A DNA stretch of 32,884 nucleotides from an uncultured Prevotellaceae bacterium (GTDB lineage Bacteria; Bacteroidota; Bacteroidia; Bacteroidales; Bacteroidaceae): the NCBI GenBank assembly GCA_902778535.1, contig CACYYG010000030.1:1-32884 (forward strand). The letters run 5' to 3'. The position numbers and the translations under genes were made by a program. The notes under the pieces are model-generated. The model saw only the letters and a program-made list of their open reading frames with translations. It was not told the DNA's origin and made no database searches. This document shows positions 9,001 to 18,000 of this stretch, piece by piece (the first letter of the stretch is position 1; each line of letters begins with the position of its first letter).

Positions 9001-10653
9001 GACAGCCTTGGCATGGCATCTCCTGACAGCGTCAACATTGCTAAAGCCGACAGCCTGGCCATTCCTGACGTCTTAGGCAAAGGAAAGGCAACGATGGGCA
9101 GAATGCGTCCAAGGCCTCAGCCTAAGAATGATGTGGCTGGCATCACCGTCAAAATTTCCGTCACGCCAAAGGAACCGCTTGAGAACCAGTGGTGGTACAA
9201 ACCGGCACAGCAGACGGCACGCTTCCTGATGATGGTGCGCAGCGTGAACTTTTCCTATCGCAACCAGCGCTCTATGGCTCTCCCGGGCTTCATGCCGGGC
9301 ATTGGCGATATGTTCGGACAGCGCACGGGCGACATTCTTTCGCCCGGTCTCGATTTCGCCTTCGGCCTTAACGGCGATGACTATGTTGATAAGGCCTTAG
9401 ACCGCGGCTGGCTGCTCTGCAACGAAAGCGTGGCCACACCGTCGTCAAGTCAGACGACCGAGGACTTCCAGCTGCGTGCCACTCTGGAGCCTGTGCGCGA
9501 CCTGAAGATTGACCTCTCTGCCACCCGCACGCAGAACCGTGCCAAGAGCGTGCAGTTCATGTATGCCGGAATGCCCACCACGCAGAGCGGTACGTTCACC
9601 ATGACCACTATCTCACTGGGCTCTGCCCTCGAGGGCATGGGCGATGCCAACAACGGCTACCAATCGCCCACCTTCGACAAGTTCTGCGCCGCCATCCCAG
9701 AGTTCCGCGACCGTGTGCAGGCGCAGTATCCTTCTAGTCCTACTAGTCCCCAGCCCAATGCCAACCCCGTCGATCCTTACAGCGCCGACGTGCTTGTGCC
9801 TGCCTTCCTCAGCACCTATACTGCCGGTGCGGGAAAGTCGCTCGACATCTTCCCGGCCCTCTCTCGCCTGCTGCCCAACTGGACAGTGCGCTACAGCGGC
9901 CTGTCGAAGATACCGTTCTTTGCCAACACCTTCAAGAGTGTCAACCTGAACCACTCCTACAAGAGCGTCTACAGCGTAGGCTCCTACGCCAGCTTCAGTT
10001 CGTGGCTCGAGTACATGGGCGACCTGGGCTATGTACAGACGGCCGACGGCTCCTATACGCCCTCTTCACCCTTCAACATCAGCACCGTAAGCATCAACGA
10101 GGCCTTCTCGCCGCTTCTCGGACTGGATGTGACGCTGAAGAACAATATGACGCTGAAGCTGGAGTACAAGACCACGCGAGTTTTGAACTTGTCGATGACA
10201 AGCGTACAGCTGAACGAGGCGCGCTCGAAGGACTGGGTCATCGGCACGGCTTATAAGATTACCAACTTCAGCATCTTCGGCTCTGGCACCAGCCACCGCA
10301 AGGTGAAAGGCAACAAGAAGGGCAACAACAAGGAGGACAACGACAAACAGAGTGGAAAGTCGCAAGCGAACAACAGCCGTGGCGGCGTGAACCACGACCT
10401 GAACCTGCGACTTGACATCTCGTTCCGCAAGCAGGCCGCCATCACACGCGACATCGCCACAGGGGTATCGTCGGCCTCCAGCGGTAATTCGGCACTGAAG
10501 ATTTCATTTGCTGCCGACTACACGCTGTCGCGATTCCTCACTCTTACAGCCTACTACGACCGTCAGACCAACACTCCGCTGCTCTCGTCGTCGAGCTATC
10601 CCACGACTACGCAGGACTTCGGCCTAAGTATGAAATTCTCACTCACGCGCTAA
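3004..10653 (+). CDS. sprA: SprA/Sov, outer-membrane translocon of the type IX secretion system
   Basis: Giant outer-membrane beta-barrel that forms the pore through which T9SS cargo leaves the periplasm. At 2,549 aa it matches SprA and Sov, which are about 2,400-2,500 aa. It begins with a signal peptide (MKRLACILWLLLGVVVLTATAQ). The body shows SprA-family sequence, for example AYVLPPGITRV, GEVWVNELRLRE and the long alternating aromatic strands to the final FGLSMKFSLTR. A lysine/glutamine/proline-rich, probably disordered stretch lies at about residues 1880-2040. The start is GTG: an in-frame TAA sits four codons upstream (2992-2994), AAGGA precedes it, and the signal peptide begins immediately. 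ruvA, the neighbour I recall from other Bacteroidetes, is not adjacent; iorB lies upstream and a GH31 gene 15 bp downstream. Confidence 0.95.
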   Translation: MKRLACILWLLLGVVVLTATAQQSRDTIPTARWRIQPTVPMEVADLDSSALDLKMPENVKQVVEYDDSTGVYYIGSKIGDSYLNAPILMTPEEYMRWSERRARQQFFRVKDAENVKTKGEDKFSFSDMHFDLGPAEKIFGPGGVRVKTQGTAELKMGMTKKDIDNPSLPIRNRKTTAFDFDEKINLSVNGKVGDKVNMNLNYNTETTFDFDTKNLKLKYDGKEDEIIKLVEAGNVSFPSNNSLVHGAASLFGIRTDMQFGKLKLQTVVSQKKSTSQSVSSKGGTSTTPFEIDVADYEENRHFFLSHFFRQQYDRAMQTLPNLTTGVKINRVEVWVTNKSGTTSNSRNIVAFTDLGENRFIKNTMWSPTGMEVPSNLANDEYGTLVASIDSASRSIDMVTTRLEAMNGLVGGVDYEKLSSARLLSSSEYTVNEALGYISLKTGLQPDQVLAVAFEYTYGGRTYQVGEFSTDVTQASRCLFVKSLKNTSGNPSQGNWNLMMKNVYYLSSSVEKEKFRLDIKYQSDTTGTYLTYLPEEALKATTLLKVMGLDRLDANMKPHANGQFDFVRGYTVDNGRVFLPSAEPFGDYLRNYLNQKGMGHLADKYCFDQLYDSTKTVAKQNAEKDKFILTGQYKGTAANVIQLNASYIPQGSVVVTAGGVTLQEGTDYTVDYSAGEVTILNQSIIDAGTNVNVSLESNTDAWLNRKTMFGVNWEYEFNKNFSLGGTVLHLSEQALTTKVAMGEEPLNNTLWGLNLNWKQESQWLTNMLDKLPLLSLTQPSQINLTGEFAQLIAGNASGTQDNASYIDDFENTKNLFDVSDPKAWVLSSVPSMFPESGDKQTVASGYGRALLSWYTVDPLFTRRSSSLTPAHIKGDLEQLSNHYVREVYVRELYPNRDQSSYNGATSTLPVLNLSYYPQERGPYNLTLDYNSDGTLKNPAAKWGGMMRRLETTDFEQANIEYVEFWLLDPFIYTRAQGTAAQHSGELYINLGEVSEDVLRDGKKFYESGMPVDGTSSFEETQWGKIPVQATQTYAFATTSGSREKQDVGLNGLTNEEERQFGAYANWLSQIGAVVQNDSLLQAWRQDPAGDDYHYFRGSDYDREQKSIIDRYRRINNPQGNSPSSDNQTESYDSSYKTGPDVEDINQDYTLNEYERYYQYRIPISDDELQAYNRGMKSDDSYIVDHRDYNAKLRNGDTCTVRWYQYRIPLQEWEQKVGAINDFTSIRFMRMFLTGFEQPITLRFGSLDLVRGEWRQYKQNLQTSAGAETGTLEMSAVNVEENTERQPVAYVLPPGITRVTDPNQQQLTEDNEQALCLTVKNLSQNESKAVYKNTNLDLRQYKRMQMFVHANYLVPNSTQLEDNQLAVFIRLGSDYKSNYYEYLIPLKLTPEGHYHWNVSSDRPLVWPEENMLDINLAVFTELKKARNKARAEGMASYTQLYSDYDPDKPNNRVSIVGNPSLGEVKTMIIGVRNLSPALKSGEVWVNELRLREANNEGGWAASGAMNIQLSDLGSVNMTGRYITDGFGGLEQTVMQRSTDTESSYSITANVELGKLFPEKAQVSAPLYYSYTKETIAPKYNPLDTDMDLDDALESAADRHERDSIESIAVTKHITRNFSLSNARVNIKNKKHPLPIDPANFSFSYSHSHRNTSGETTVYENEDQWRGSLSYSYSPVYKTWEPFKKSKSKSKWMQLPKALGFNYLPQSISFNMDMTRNYYELQERDLENTEDPNLPLTFSEQFLWNRDFQLRWDLTKNLHMSFQSATHAEIEEPYTPINKDLYADRYDAWKDSVWQSIRHWGTPLDYQQTFNASYQLPLDKLPIFDWTKLDAKYDATYSWLRGTELDDGTSLGNTIQNNRNITLNGNFNLETLYNHIPFLKKANEQSKKQQQKPANKPKTTPAKPGPGAKEGEGALKANEKDDQQLPKNKNTFQKEVTLVPDSVVEIQHGKKTKRILLSARNKDGKVVDVKWKVVDENKIKVWIKSDKKSADDDQNSEALEKTDSLGMASPDSVNIAKADSLAIPDVLGKGKATMGRMRPRPQPKNDVAGITVKISVTPKEPLENQWWYKPAQQTARFLMMVRSVNFSYRNQRSMALPGFMPGIGDMFGQRTGDILSPGLDFAFGLNGDDYVDKALDRGWLLCNESVATPSSSQTTEDFQLRATLEPVRDLKIDLSATRTQNRAKSVQFMYAGMPTTQSGTFTMTTISLGSALEGMGDANNGYQSPTFDKFCAAIPEFRDRVQAQYPSSPTSPQPNANPVDPYSADVLVPAFLSTYTAGAGKSLDIFPALSRLLPNWTVRYSGLSKIPFFANTFKSVNLNHSYKSVYSVGSYASFSSWLEYMGDLGYVQTADGSYTPSSPFNISTVSINEAFSPLLGLDVTLKNNMTLKLEYKTTRVLNLSMTSVQLNEARSKDWVIGTAYKITNFSIFGSGTSHRKVKGNKKGNNKEDNDKQSGKSQANNSRGGVNHDLNLRLDISFRKQAAITRDIATGVSSASSGNSALKISFAADYTLSRFLTLTAYYDRQTNTPLLSSSSYPTTTQDFGLSMKFSLTR

Positions 10654-10668
10654 AAACAAATAACTGAT

Positions 10669-13641
10669 ATGATGAAAAAGATTCTTACGTTTTTGCTTTG
10701 CACCTGGGCCATGACGACTCAGGCTGCCGATGTGCAGATTAACGGCAATATGGTGACCATCCGCCCCGACGGCGGACAGGCCAAGGTCATCCGTTTGGAA
10801 GTGATGAACGGCAACATCATCCGCGTCAGGGCTACTTCAGAGAATGAGCTGCCTGAAAAGCCAGCTTCGCTGATGATTGTGCCGCAGACAACGCCAGCCA
10901 AGAACTCCTACACCGTGAGTGAGGAGGGCGAGACGGTTGTCGTGAAAGCTGAAAATGTCAAGGCTGTGGTATCGAAGGCAACCGGCGAGGTGACATTCTT
11001 TGATGGTACCGGCAAGCAGTTGCTGAAAGAGGCCAAGGACGGTAAGCAGTTCTGGGACTTCACCGTGCCTGAGCGCGAACTGGGCGAAAAAGGAGGAAAG
11101 GCACTTACCGACGAGATGCTGCATGGCCTGCAGTGGCAGATGAAGTTCGACAGTCCCGAGGATGAGGCATTCTACGGTCTGGGCCAGCACCAGAGCGAGG
11201 AGTTCAACATGAAGGGCAAGAACGAAGACCTTTTCCAGTACAATACCAAGGTGTCCATCCCCTTCGTCTTGTCGAACAAGGGCTACGGCCTACTGTGGGA
11301 CAGCTACAGTTACTGTCGCTTTGGCAAACCCGACGAATATCTGCAGCTGAACCGCGCCTTCAAGCTTTATGACAAGCAGGGTAGGGAAGGCCACCTCACC
11401 GGCACTTACATCGATAAAAGCGGCCAGCGCCTGGTGCGTGACGAGGACAGCATCTACTATGAGTATGCCTATCCTGCTACCAGCGTCATCGCCAACCGCA
11501 CCGACAATGGCGGGTTGAAGAACCTGCCGCAGGGTTTCAACCTGCAAGGAGCCAACGTGGTTTACGAGGGATTCCTTCAGCCGGAATGTTGCGGAAAGTG
11601 TGCAGGTAAGGAGGAGGAATATCAGTTCATTCTTTATTACGCAGGCTACATCAAAGTGTATATCGGTGGTGTGGAAGTGGTGCCCGAGCGCTGGCGCACG
11701 GCATGGAATCCCAATGCCTACAAGTTCACTGCCAAGCTGAAGAAAGGCGAGAAGAGCCAGCTGCGCATAGAATGGCAGCCCGACGGCGGCGAGAGCTATT
11801 GCGGACTACGTGTGGCATCGCCGCGCAGCCAGCAGGAGCGCGAGCAGCTGAGCATCTGGAGCGAAATGGCCCGCGACATGGACTATTACTTCATCGCAGG
11901 CGAGACGATGGACAAGGTCATCAGCGGCTACCGCACACTGACGGGTAAGGCCAGCCTCTACCCCAAGTGGGTGCTGGGCTTCTGGCAGAGTCGCGAGCGC
12001 TATAAGTCATCTGCTGAAATTGAGGAGACACTCAGCGAGTTCCGTCGTCGTCACATCCCCATCGATAACATCGTGCAGGACTGGAACTACTGGAAGCTCG
12101 ACTCTTGGGGCGATCACACCTTTGAGGCCTCGCGCTATGCCAACCCACAGGCCATGCTTGACAGCGTGCACCAGATGCACGGGCGATTCATGATCAGCGT
12201 CTGGCCGAAGTTCTACGACACCGTCGACAACTACAAGGAACTCGACAACATGGGCGCTATGTACCGTCAAGCCATCCGTGACGACATTCACGATTGGCTG
12301 GGCTTCCGTGGCTCGTTCTACGATGCCTATGATGCCGATGCCCGCAAAGTGTTCTGGCGCCAGATGGACGAGAACCTCTACACGAAATACAATCACGCCA
12401 TTGATGCATGGTGGATGGACGCCTCGGAACCCAACGTTCGCGACTGCACGCCGATGTGGTATCGCAAGGCGCTCTGCGGCCCCACCGCTCTCGGCACCTC
12501 TACGGAATATTTCAACGCTTATTCTACTGTTAATGCTGACGCCATTTACAACGGTCAGCGCAGCGTTTGGAAAGGCAAGAAAGACGAGCCTCGTGTGTTC
12601 CTGCTTACTCGCAGCGGCTTTGCCGGCGAGCAGCGCTACTCCACAGCCACATGGAGCGGCGACATCGGAACCCGTTGGGAGGATATGCGGGCGCAGATGA
12701 CAGCCGGTCTGAACTACTCCTTGTCGGGCATACCCTTCTGGGGCATGGACCAGGGCGGCTTTTGCGTGGAGAACCGCTATGTGGCAGCACAGCAGCTCTA
12801 CGACCGCACGGGTCAGGAGAATGAAGACCTGAAAGAGTGGCGCGAGCTGCAGACACGCTGGAACCAGTTTGGTGCCTTCATCCCCCTCTTCCGCAGTCAC
12901 GGCCAGTGGCCCCTGCGCGAGATATGGAACATTGCTCCCGACAACCATCCTGCCTACAAGTCGTTTGTCTACTACGACAAGCTGCGCTATCGCCTCATGC
13001 CCTATCTCTACTCCTTGGCCGGATGGGCACATTTCAACGACTACACGCTGATGCGTGCGCTGGTGATGGACTTCAACGGCGACCGCGAAGTGGAGAACAT
13101 CGGTAACCAGTGGATGCTCGGACCCGCTCTCATGGCCTGTCCTGTGGGCTATTACAAGGCTCGCAACCGCTCTGTCTATTTCCCCAAGCAGTGCGGCTGG
13201 TATAATCTCTATACTGGTGAATATACTGAGGGCGGACAGACGCTGGTGGTTGATGCACCCTATGAGCAGATTCCTGTCTTCGTGCGTGAGGGTAGCATCA
13301 TTCCCTTCGGTCCCGAGATGGAATGGAGTGACGAAAAGCCTGCTGAGCTCATTAACCTCTACGTCTATGCCGGTGCCAATGGCAGCTTCCAGCTTTACGA
13401 GGACGAGGGCACCAACTACAATTACGAGAAAGGCAAGTACAGCACCATTGACATCACTTACGACGATGCCTCGAAGACTGTCAGCTTCAGCAAGAGCCAG
13501 GGGCAGTTCGCCGGTATGCTGAAAGAGCGCCGCTTCAACATCGTCCTTGTCACCAAGGACAACCCACAGCCTCTTGACCTCGAGAATCCGCAGGGCATCC
13601 TCGTTACCTACAATGGCAAGCCGCTCAACGTGACACTTTAA
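10669..13641 (+). CDS. GH31 glycoside hydrolase with PA14 insert, probable alpha-xylosidase
   Basis: Exported retaining glycosidase, probably releasing alpha-linked xylose from xyloglucan-type oligosaccharides in the periplasm. A signal peptide (MMKKILTFLLCTWAMTTQA) precedes an N-terminal GH31 beta-domain. A PA14-like domain is inserted at about residues 265-385 (NLQGANVVYEGFL, YAGYIKVYIGG). The catalytic barrel follows. The nucleophile is Asp584 in WWMDASEPN and the acid/base is Asp665 in TWSGDIGTRWED. The PA14 insert and the WWMDASEP context resemble the Bacteroides xyloglucan alpha-xylosidases rather than plain alpha-glucosidases. The C-terminus is the normal GH31 beta-domain and shows no T9SS tail. 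It starts 15 bp after sprA, so they probably share a transcript, and it ends at a strong terminator. Exact substrate specificity is inferred. Confidence 0.87.
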   Translation: MMKKILTFLLCTWAMTTQAADVQINGNMVTIRPDGGQAKVIRLEVMNGNIIRVRATSENELPEKPASLMIVPQTTPAKNSYTVSEEGETVVVKAENVKAVVSKATGEVTFFDGTGKQLLKEAKDGKQFWDFTVPERELGEKGGKALTDEMLHGLQWQMKFDSPEDEAFYGLGQHQSEEFNMKGKNEDLFQYNTKVSIPFVLSNKGYGLLWDSYSYCRFGKPDEYLQLNRAFKLYDKQGREGHLTGTYIDKSGQRLVRDEDSIYYEYAYPATSVIANRTDNGGLKNLPQGFNLQGANVVYEGFLQPECCGKCAGKEEEYQFILYYAGYIKVYIGGVEVVPERWRTAWNPNAYKFTAKLKKGEKSQLRIEWQPDGGESYCGLRVASPRSQQEREQLSIWSEMARDMDYYFIAGETMDKVISGYRTLTGKASLYPKWVLGFWQSRERYKSSAEIEETLSEFRRRHIPIDNIVQDWNYWKLDSWGDHTFEASRYANPQAMLDSVHQMHGRFMISVWPKFYDTVDNYKELDNMGAMYRQAIRDDIHDWLGFRGSFYDAYDADARKVFWRQMDENLYTKYNHAIDAWWMDASEPNVRDCTPMWYRKALCGPTALGTSTEYFNAYSTVNADAIYNGQRSVWKGKKDEPRVFLLTRSGFAGEQRYSTATWSGDIGTRWEDMRAQMTAGLNYSLSGIPFWGMDQGGFCVENRYVAAQQLYDRTGQENEDLKEWRELQTRWNQFGAFIPLFRSHGQWPLREIWNIAPDNHPAYKSFVYYDKLRYRLMPYLYSLAGWAHFNDYTLMRALVMDFNGDREVENIGNQWMLGPALMACPVGYYKARNRSVYFPKQCGWYNLYTGEYTEGGQTLVVDAPYEQIPVFVREGSIIPFGPEMEWSDEKPAELINLYVYAGANGSFQLYEDEGTNYNYEKGKYSTIDITYDDASKTVSFSKSQGQFAGMLKERRFNIVLVTKDNPQPLDLENPQGILVTYNGKPLNVTL

Positions 13642-13688
13642 TCGGCCGCACCCATTTGCATCCTTTCATGAAATCGTCCGAAAGAAAT

Positions 13689-13728
13689 CCGCAGGCTTCG
13701 GTTTTTTGCCCGAAGCCTGCGGTTTTTT
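13689..13728 (+). terminator. Intrinsic terminator after the GH31 gene
   Basis: A perfect 13-bp GC-rich stem (CCGCAGGCTTCGG at 13689-13701, complement at 13710-13722) with an 8-nt loop is followed by six T residues at 13723-13728. It closes the sprA-GH31 unit. Confidence 0.92.
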
Positions 13729-13820
13729 CGGCGTTTGGTTGCGCTTCATCGAAATAAGCGGTTCTTTCCGATGAAAATGGCGAAGAAACTCTGTCTTGGC
13801 AAAAAAATAAATGAATTTAT

Positions 13821-13851
13821 TTTGTTCTGCGCTCTACTTTTCGTATCTTTG
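13821..13851 (+). promoter_or_regulatory. Bacteroidetes-type promoter for the surface-protein gene run
   Basis: TTTG at 13821-13824, a 19-bp gap, then TATCTTTG at 13844-13851. It lies between the GH31 terminator and the 43-aa ORF at 13929, giving a leader of about 75 nt, and is the only strong promoter seen before the run of genes to 28322. Confidence 0.78.
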
Positions 13852-13928
13852 CAGGCACAGAACGCAAAACGCGGAGAATTCCGACAAATTACTAAATTGA
13901 AAAAAGACTTCTTCTTAAGTTGAAAACA

Positions 13929-14060
13929 ATGAAAAGAACATACGAGATACCCTCGATGAGAGTGGTAGCCCTCCAGCAGCAACGGCATCTGCTCGATTTG
14001 AGCGGAGAGATTTCCGGCTATAGCCAATCGAGCAGCGGCTTCAGCCAGGATGATGAGTAA
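13929..14060 (+). CDS. Small conserved-looking protein, 43 aa, function unknown
   Basis: A 43-codon ORF starting MKRTYEIPSMRVVALQQQ and ending GFSQDDE, with TAA at 14058-14060. It is the first ORF downstream of the promoter at 13821-13851, and the fimbrillin-like gene begins 27 bp after its stop. From memory, Prevotella genomes carry many similar short proteins beginning M-K-K-x-Y-x-x-P-x-M-x-V-V, with an acidic tail, in front of surface-protein genes, but they have no assigned function. No signal peptide or membrane segment is visible. It could act as a leader peptide or a translated regulatory ORF, or be a genuine small protein. Confidence that it is translated is moderate. Confidence 0.6.
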   Translation: MKRTYEIPSMRVVALQQQRHLLDLSGEISGYSQSSSGFSQDDE

Positions 14061-14087
14061 CGATGAAGAAAAGAACAGGAACGAGAT

Positions 14088-14999
14088 ATGAAGAGTGGAA
14101 AGATATCAATGATACTTTGGATGCTCGGCTGCTTGATGCTGACCGGGATGACGGCCTGTTCGGGTTCTGACGATGAGCCTAGTATGCCAGATGACGGTGT
14201 GAAGTTGCGTCGGCTCACCATCACCCAGACTGATGGCGCGGCAGCCCGGCAAATGGTGACACGCGCCACGCTCGAAGAGGGTGACGGGCTCCTTACTGCC
14301 TCGTGGACGGCGGGCGACAAGCTGACATACTGCAACCTGAGCAGAACCAATCCTAATTACGAGCCTTACAGCGGCCAGCTGACGGCTGCCTCTACTGCTG
14401 CCACCTCGCAGTTCACTGACGACGTGTATTGTTCTCAGGGCGACTATTTGGCTGTGGTCTATCCCGCCACAACTTTTAAAACGAATGACAGTTATACCAT
14501 TTCGCTCAGTGGGCAGGACGGCACGCTGAGCGGGTTGGCCACCAACTACCACTACGTCTATGGAATGGCACAAGTTACGGCGGTGACCAATGAGACAGCC
14601 GATGCCAGTATGGGGAAGATGAAGAGCCTGCTCACGGTGTGCAAGTTCTCGTTTAAAGACAAAAGTACCAATCAGGCTATACCCATCTCGGAACTCAAAA
14701 TCAGCTATAACTCCAATGACTCGAACAACGGAACCTATCCGCAGGAAGCTACGGTGGCAGTCTCTTACCTGACTGCACCGGTAAATGTTCACGCTAAGGG
14801 TGTTGCCAGCAGCCAGCAGCTCACCATCAACGCCAATGGGCTGACGGAGGTTTATGTTGCCCTGCTACCCACCGCAGCAAAGTGCAAATACAACTTCACC
14901 GTCAGCAACAGCAGCGGCACCTACACCGGCACCGCCAAGGCCACGCTCACCGAGGGCGAGTTTGTTGTGGCTACCGGACTGAAACTGACGAAGCAATAA
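14088..14999 (+). CDS. Fimbrillin-like (Mfa-like) surface lipoprotein
   Basis: A 303-aa lipoprotein with signal peptide and lipobox LTGMTAC, lipidated at Cys24. The following SGSDDE is acidic, like the export signals that send Bacteroidetes lipoproteins to the cell surface. The body resembles the fimbrillin/Mfa-like family in having an early GDKLTYCNL segment, GDYLAVVYPAT, NYHYVYGMAQV, VYVALLPT and a final GEFVVATGLKLTKQ strand. Such proteins are fimbrial subunits or minor tip or anchor proteins. No other fimbrial genes are nearby, so it may instead be a stand-alone surface lipoprotein. The ATG at 14088 is used because the lipoprotein signal begins there. An overlapping ATG at 14063 is in another frame. 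Confidence 0.75.
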   Translation: MKSGKISMILWMLGCLMLTGMTACSGSDDEPSMPDDGVKLRRLTITQTDGAAARQMVTRATLEEGDGLLTASWTAGDKLTYCNLSRTNPNYEPYSGQLTAASTAATSQFTDDVYCSQGDYLAVVYPATTFKTNDSYTISLSGQDGTLSGLATNYHYVYGMAQVTAVTNETADASMGKMKSLLTVCKFSFKDKSTNQAIPISELKISYNSNDSNNGTYPQEATVAVSYLTAPVNVHAKGVASSQQLTINANGLTEVYVALLPTAAKCKYNFTVSNSSGTYTGTAKATLTEGEFVVATGLKLTKQ

Positions 15000-15047
15000 A
15001 CGTCTTTATGAGGCAATAAGAATAGATAATTAAAAATCCAAAGCTAT

Positions 15048-18000
15048 ATGAAACCAATACAACTACTACGAACCCTAACCGTAGCACTGGCGGTGCTATT
15101 GACAGGCACCTTGCCGACATGGGCGTGGAATTATTCGGAGACTGACCAGAGCGACGCTGGCGGCGGAACGTATGACTTCCGCTACTCGCAGACGGATTTT
15201 ACGTTTGGCAGCACCACCGTCTCATACACCAACATGATGGGCTTTGAGTCGGTCGATGGCTCTTTCAATGCCACGAATGCTGACTTCGACTATGAGTTCA
15301 AGATGCGCATCATCTTCCAGAGCCTGATGCAGAAAGGCGACAATGAGCTGAAGAATGTGAAGGTGGATGGTGAGGTCTATGCTGTCATGGGAGACAACAG
15401 AACCGTTCGCCTGGCTACCTACACCAAGAACAGCGGGGTGGCAAAGAACATGACTTATAAATTCGAAGCTCACGGCGAGGCCTTCTTCGAGATGAATTCG
15501 CAGCTTGACAATGACGGCTATATGACAGTCAGGTTCCAGCCCAGAGAGGGTTTGCTCGATGACGGGTTGAAAGCCATCTATTTCAAGAACAGGCTGGTCT
15601 ATAAGAACGCCGCTGTATTTGATGATTACCGGTATGAGAAACCCCTTGACACTTCATCGTGGAAACATGTGTTCCCCGAATTGGAGTTTAGCGAATGGAC
15701 TCCCGAGGGTAACATTGTCTTCAAGGCGTCGCTCAACAGAAACAGCCGCTGGGATATACGAAATTACGAAATAGAACTTCCCCTTTATTATTCGAATTAT
15801 ACAACTCACTGGTATAGTATCAAGCTTAAGAATCCGGATAACTATACGACGGTATCAACGACTTCCAATGCTCTAAATATGACTTGGACGTATGTAACAC
15901 TGTTGGCTGATTGGCCTTGCATTTATCCGTTTACGTCCTTTTACCGGGCCCAAACCCGTTGTTACTTCACTTTGAAAGACTGTATTGGCTATGATATGAT
16001 TTACGATGCACAACTCTCGCCAGTCAATATCATTCCCTATACCCGGCCTGAGACGGTGACGACCGAGTTTGACAAATGGAATCAGAAGGTCGTCGTGAAG
16101 TGGACCAAACGGAATTCTGTCAGCTACTATGACGATGAGGAATATCAAAACAAGACTTTGGACTGTAAGGTCGATGGCCGCTGGTATGTGATACGCTACG
16201 ACAAGGATGCCGACCTCGATGAGGGTTACCATTTGGTGGGCTCTCTAAAGGGTAACAGCTCCAATCTGCAGCTGACCGACAACGACGTCGACTATGATCA
16301 CAACTATGTCTATCGCGTGGTGTTCCTGCCCGACATCCTCGAGGACACGTATGCCGACAAGCTGACGCAGATACCGCGTCGCGACGGTCCGCACAACAGC
16401 AACGACCTTTATGAGGAGTCTGCAATAGCCACAATGCTTGATGTGCCCATCCGTCTGTCGCAGGACCGCACCTACGAGTCGGGCATCAAGCTGATGTGGG
16501 AGTACAGTGTGCAGAAAACCGGCTGCGAGTGGCGCATCGACAAGCGCAGGCTGGGCGAAACCACATGGAAGACACTCACCACGCTGCCCGTCGACAAGAG
16601 CAACTCGGTGGCCACATACGAAGACAACGGCGAGGAGGGCGAGTCGTTCTCACCCTGCGACTTCTATGTCTATCGCATCCGCACGATGATCAACGATCAG
16701 GAGTTCTTCTCCGACACGCTGTCGGCCAACATTCCCGGCAGCACCTACATCAAAGAAGTCACCGCCACCACCGGCATCCATACGAGCTTTGTCAAGGTGA
16801 ACTGGAAGGTGGAGCAGCGCGGCACCGACGACACATGGTTCCGCGTGTTGCGACGTCCGCTCGGTTCGAAGAATGACGAAGACTGGGTGCTGCTCACGAA
16901 GGACATCTACGGCACCGACTCGGAATACGAATATACCGACGAGCGCGTCATGGCCGGTAGTTACTATGAATACACGGTGCAAGCCTACGGCCTGCGGTGC
17001 GACGAGCAGGTGATGCAGATGACCGACCAGAAGACGGCTCCGGGCTTCTCGTCAGCACGCGGCATCATCTCGGGTCACATCTCCTACGGCACGGGAACAG
17101 CCGTTGCCGATGTGAAGGTCAGGCTGGTGAAGTCGTCTGCCGACGAGTCGAACGACACACCGCAGTATCTCTCCCGCTTCATCGACGGTGAGGGCGTCGG
17201 TCTGGCTTGGAACGCAAACTCAGAGAAAATCAGCGATGCACTCACTGGCCGACATCCCCACACGCTGCAGCTTTGGGTAAAGCCTCAAAGTAGCGACGGC
17301 GCCGTCTTGCAGAGTCTGCTCAAGCTGACAAATTCCTTAGAGCTGGCCCTACAATCAGACGATGGCATCAATTACCAACTCTACGTCAACGATGTGACAA
17401 ACGACGTCATTCCGTCGTCAGTCGTATTGTCAAACCTCACACTCAGCGCCGACAAGTTCTCGCATGTCGCCGTTGTCTATGATGGTAAAGCCAACTGGAC
17501 TTTCTATGTGGGCAATGACACTCTCCGCTCAGAGACGCTTAAAGTACAATCGGGAGTTTGGAACGCTTTGGAGGGCGGCCCCTATACGCTGAGCATTGGC
17601 GGAAGCAACCACAAAATAGGAACGGCTTTCTCTGGCTACGTCGATGATGTCCGTGTGTGGGAACGTGCCCTCAGCCGTCAGGAGATTGAGAAAAACTGCA
17701 CCCGCATCCTGGGTGGCACCGAGAAAGGCCTTATCCTCTACTGGCCTATGGACGAGGGTATCGATGTACGCGACTACATGTTCGATGTGGCCTGCAAGGA
17801 TGGCATCTACCAGCTCAACCATGCTCTGGTGGGAGCCAATGCCCTGCCGAGCGCTGTCGTGCCCGCGCAGTTGAAACTCTACGGTGAGACCGATGCCGAA
17901 GGCGACTACCTCATACGCGGCATTCCGTTCCATCAGGGCGGTACCAACTACAAAGTGGTGCCCGACTTGGGTGTGCACCAGTTCTCGCCCAACAGCCGCT

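Noticed and set aside
12007-13032. 341-codon antisense ORF over the GH31 gene
   Set aside because: It lies wholly opposite a strongly conserved GH31 catalytic domain; its composition is that of a shadow frame with no recognisable domain.
10669-13641. T9SS tail on the GH31 enzyme
   Set aside because: The C-terminus matches a normal GH31 beta-domain and lacks the GxYIxxGKKV-type ending seen in the giant protein.
13735-13923. 62-codon ORF just after the GH31 terminator
   Set aside because: It runs across the promoter at 13821-13851 and its sequence looks like translated AT-rich intergenic DNA.
14063-14087. ATG just before the fimbrillin-like gene as an alternative start
   Set aside because: It is in a different frame from the lipoprotein signal peptide, which begins at 14088.
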